This document shows positions 13,072 through 15,444 of a stretch of 15,444 nt of DNA, piece after piece. Under the pieces are notes generated by a model. It was not told the origin of the DNA and ran no database searches. It was given only the letters and a program-made list of their open reading frames with translations. Each line of letters starts with the position of its first letter. The stretch's first letter is position 1. Both the position numbers and the translations under genes were made by a program. Source of the stretch: Rhodobiaceae bacterium (lineage in GTDB: Bacteria; Pseudomonadota; Alphaproteobacteria; Parvibaculales; Parvibaculaceae); contig DAIEIL010000120.1 of assembly GCA_027352645.1 (NCBI GenBank), forward strand, positions 1 through 15,444, read 5' to 3'.

Positions 13072-14009
13072 ACGCGCTGAAGACCTATCGCGATTTCCTC
13101 GATCTCGATCATGTCGAGCCCGTGCAACTGCGCTCCATCCTTGATGGCGCGAAGGCGCGCAAGGCCTCGCGCGAGGGCAAGCCGCAGGCTGAGCCCGATG
13201 CGGACAGCCCCTTGAAGGGCAAGCTTCTCGCCATGCTCTTCGAGAAGCCCTCGACCCGCACGCGCGTTTCCTTCGACGTGGCCATGCGCCAGCTCGGCGG
13301 CGAGACGCTGCTTCTCAATGGCAACGACACGCAGCTCGGCCGCGGCGAGACCATCGCCGACACGGCGCGGGTTCTGTCGCGCTATGTCGATGCGATCATG
13401 ATCCGCACGACCGACCACAAGCATCTGATGGATCTCGCCGAATATGCGAGCGTGCCCGTCATCAACGGCCTTACCGACAAGTCGCATCCCTGCCAGCTCA
13501 TGGCGGACGTGATGACATTCGAGGAGCATAAGGGGCCGATCAAGGGTCGCACCGTCGCCTGGGTCGGCGACGGCAACAATATGGTGACTTCGTGGATCCA
13601 CGCGGCCACCCAGCTCGATTTCGAGTTGCGCCTCGCCTGCCCGCCGGAACTGACGCCCGACGCCGGGGCGCTGGCCTGGGCGCGGGAGAAGGGCGCGAAG
13701 ATCGTCACCACCACCGATCCCTTTGAAGCGGTGAAGGGCGCGGACTGCGTCACCACCGACACGTGGATTTCGATGGGAACGCCGGAGGAAAAGGCACGAC
13801 ATCGCCACAATTTGCTTGCACCCTATCAGGTGAACGAGCGGCTGATGGCGGCGGCGGGCAAGGACGCGATCTTCATGCATTGCCTGCCCGCGCATCGCGG
13901 CGAGGAGATGACCGCCGATGTGATCGACGGGCCTCAGTCGGTCGTCTGGGACGAGGCGGAAAACAGGCTCCATGCGCAGAAGGGCGTATTGAAGTGGTGT
14001 TTTTCTTGA
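13068..14009 (+). CDS. argF: Ornithine carbamoyltransferase ArgF
   Basis: 313 residues, the normal length. The carbamoyl-phosphate loop STRTR is at residues 62-66 (EKPSTRTRVSFDVAM), HPCQ at 140-143, the ornithine-binding DTWISMG motif at 231-237 and HCLPAHR at 271-277, which includes the catalytic Cys272. It makes citrulline from ornithine and carbamoyl phosphate in the cytoplasm, following ArgD in the arginine pathway after acetyl removal. ATG at 13068 overlaps the argD TGA. hslO starts 10 bp after its stop, so the three genes form one operon. Residues about 30-50 (ARKASREGKPQAEPDADSP) form the variable polar loop seen in other alphaproteobacterial versions. Confidence 0.96.
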   Translation: MNALKTYRDFLDLDHVEPVQLRSILDGAKARKASREGKPQAEPDADSPLKGKLLAMLFEKPSTRTRVSFDVAMRQLGGETLLLNGNDTQLGRGETIADTARVLSRYVDAIMIRTTDHKHLMDLAEYASVPVINGLTDKSHPCQLMADVMTFEEHKGPIKGRTVAWVGDGNNMVTSWIHAATQLDFELRLACPPELTPDAGALAWAREKGAKIVTTTDPFEAVKGADCVTTDTWISMGTPEEKARHRHNLLAPYQVNERLMAAAGKDAIFMHCLPAHRGEEMTADVIDGPQSVVWDEAENRLHAQKGVLKWCFS

Positions 14010-14019
14010 GTGATTTTCG

Positions 14020-15024
14020 ATGAGTGATATGGAGCCGCGCTCCCTGAACGATCGTCTTGTGTCTCATCGCGACGACCTTGTGCTGCCTTTTCAGATCGAA
14101 GGGCTCGGCATTCGCGGTCGCGTGATCCGGCTCGGCGCGCTGGTCGACCAGGTGCTGACGCGCCACAACTATCCCGAACCCGTCTCGCGCATGCTGGGCG
14201 AAGCGCTCGCGCTCACCGCCATGATCGGCTCCGCATTGAAGTTCGAGGGCCGCTTCACGCTGCAGACGAACGGCAACGGCCCGGTGAGCATGCTCGTCGC
14301 CGATTACTGGACGGCGGACGAGGATCGGAGCTTCGGCCAGCTTCGCGGCTATGCCCTGATGGACGAGGAACGCCTCGCGCAATATCTCGCCGCGGGCCAC
14401 ACGTCGACGCCCGATCTTCTGGGCGAAGGCCATCTCGCCATGACGATCGATCAGGGCGCGGATATGGAGCGCTATCAGGGCATCGTCGCGTTGGGGAACA
14501 AGGGCCTTTCCGAGGCTGCCCACGAATATTTCGCCAGTTCCGAACAGATCGCGACGCGCATCCGCCTCGCCGCCGGACCGCTTTTCCAGCGCGATGCGGA
14601 AGGGCATGGCGGCACGTCATGGCGCGCCGGCGCGATCATGATCCAGCACATCGCCCGCGATGGCGGCCTCACCGGCCATCGTGATGCGGAGGATGCAAGG
14701 CCGTTCACCGATGAGGAAGAGAACTGGAATCGCGCCTCGATCCTTCTCGGCACGGTCGAGGATCATGAACTGCTCGATCCGGCGCTCGCGCCTGCGGAGC
14801 TGCTCTATCGCCTTTTCCATGAGGATGGCGTGCGCGCTTTCGAGCCTGCCGATGTCGCCTTCGGCTGCCATTGCTCGCGCGAGAAGATGACCGATGTGCT
14901 GCGCTCGTTTGGTGCGGCGGAGATCGACGACATGGCGCGGGACGGCACCATCGAGGTGACCTGCGATTTCTGCAGCGAGGTCTATCTCTTCGCGGCTGAC
15001 AAGTTGAAGGAGGGACTGGAATGA
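14020..15024 (+). CDS. hslO: Redox-regulated chaperone Hsp33 (HslO)
   Basis: 334 residues. The N-terminal chaperone domain (about 20-250) includes VIRLGALVDQVLTRHNYPEPVSRMLGEALALTAMIG. The C-terminal zinc-redox switch has the full cysteine set CxC and CxxC: Cys283 and Cys285 in FGCHCSREKM, and Cys315 and Cys318 in VTCDFCSEVY. In the reduced state these bind zinc; oxidative stress forms disulfides and turns the holdase on. It is somewhat longer than E. coli Hsp33 (about 290 residues), as is common in alphaproteobacteria. The start has only a weak GAG-rich site upstream; ATG at 14029 is an alternative. Its place after argF is a known alphaproteobacterial arrangement. It overlaps the next gene by 4 bp. 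Confidence 0.95.
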   Translation: MSDMEPRSLNDRLVSHRDDLVLPFQIEGLGIRGRVIRLGALVDQVLTRHNYPEPVSRMLGEALALTAMIGSALKFEGRFTLQTNGNGPVSMLVADYWTADEDRSFGQLRGYALMDEERLAQYLAAGHTSTPDLLGEGHLAMTIDQGADMERYQGIVALGNKGLSEAAHEYFASSEQIATRIRLAAGPLFQRDAEGHGGTSWRAGAIMIQHIARDGGLTGHRDAEDARPFTDEEENWNRASILLGTVEDHELLDPALAPAELLYRLFHEDGVRAFEPADVAFGCHCSREKMTDVLRSFGAAEIDDMARDGTIEVTCDFCSEVYLFAADKLKEGLE

Positions 15025-15444
15025 GCTTGACGTTTTCCGTGCGCAACATGGCAGCCGCCGCGCTCATAGCCTCGGCCGCCCTTCTCGGCGCCTGTGCGAA
15101 CGAGCCGCCGCCCGCGCCACGCTCCGACATCGGTTTTGTCGGCCGTCCGATCAAGCTCGGCGTGGCGTCGATCTCGGTTGACGATCGCTACAATCCGCCG
15201 GGCCGCGCTCCCAATGTCGAGCAGCTTCACTCGGTGACGCCGGCCGGCATCGCGCAGCGCTGGGCCGATACGCGCCTCGTCGCGGTCGGCAAGCGTGGCA
15301 TCGGAACGCTCACCATTCTCGATGGCAGCGTGGTTGAAACGCGTCTGCCGACAAAGGGTGGCGTCGAAGGATTTTTCGGCGATCAGGTGGACACGAAGCT
15401 CACCGCCTCGCTGAAAGCGAAGCTCAATGTCGCAATCCAGGGCG
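15021..15444 (+). CDS. Putative lipoprotein of unknown function (3' end beyond the window)
   Basis: 141 residues are visible and the frame is open to the right edge. It starts MSLTFSVRNMAAAALIASA and has the lipobox LLGAC with Cys25 as the predicted lipidation site, followed by a short Pro-rich linker (NEPPPAPR). It is therefore likely a periplasm-facing lipoprotein. The mature part begins VGRPIKLGVASISVDDRYNPPG, and then has PAGIAQRWADTRLVAVGKRG and a GTLTILDGSVVETRLP strand-like stretch. I do not recognise the family. The start is strong: AAGGAGG at 15006-15012 with an 8-base spacer, and the ATG overlaps the hslO TGA by 4 bp. It is thus co-expressed with hslO and the arginine genes. Confidence 0.8.
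   Translation, partial: MSLTFSVRNMAAAALIASAALLGACANEPPPAPRSDIGFVGRPIKLGVASISVDDRYNPPGRAPNVEQLHSVTPAGIAQRWADTRLVAVGKRGIGTLTILDGSVVETRLPTKGGVEGFFGDQVDTKLTASLKAKLNVAIQG

Noticed and set aside
12885..13973. 362-codon open frame on the minus strand opposite argF
   Set aside because: It mirrors argF and crosses the argD/argF junction; no family features.

Overview
The window reads as chromosomal core DNA of a GC-rich alphaproteobacterium. The evidence is a GcrA-type cell-cycle regulator, the order argD-argF-hslO, a phoR/phoU/phoB block and a tamA-tamB pair. The gene content would suit a Hyphomicrobiales-like lineage such as Parvibaculum, but the genus is an inference. I see no insertion sequences, prophage genes, CRISPR array, tRNA or rRNA.

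Left part (1-6378). A leftward tamA-tamB pair encodes an outer-membrane/periplasm assembly module; tamB runs off the left edge. A TetR-type regulator with an overlapping DUF1330 gene is divergent from tamA. Converging on that pair, with 2 bp between stop codons, is a leftward pair encoding a short-chain dehydrogenase and an alpha/beta hydrolase. An inverted repeat between the last two contains the hydrolase ribosome-binding sequence.

Middle part (6379-10685). phoR, phoU and phoB lie in order on the + strand and make up the phosphate-sensing kinase, its modulator and the response regulator. The pst transporter genes that usually sit between phoR and phoU in this class are absent; a 191-bp gap with PHO-box-like repeats takes their place. 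phoB and the converging gcrA share a strong bidirectional terminator. The region upstream of gcrA carries a consensus DnaA box and a near-match, which fits DnaA control of gcrA as known in Caulobacter.

Right part (10686-15444). A lone ABC-2 permease gene is followed by a 349-bp non-coding stretch containing a good sigma70-like promoter, an intrinsic terminator just after it, and two further hairpins before a TTG-start argD. argD and argF (ornithine branch of arginine synthesis) overlap by 4 bp. hslO (Hsp33) follows, then an overlapping lipoprotein gene cut by the right edge.

No clearly new multi-gene system is present. The points most worth a second look are non-coding: the argD leader, the PHO-box-like repeats, the DnaA boxes at gcrA, and the hairpin over the hydrolase ribosome-binding site.
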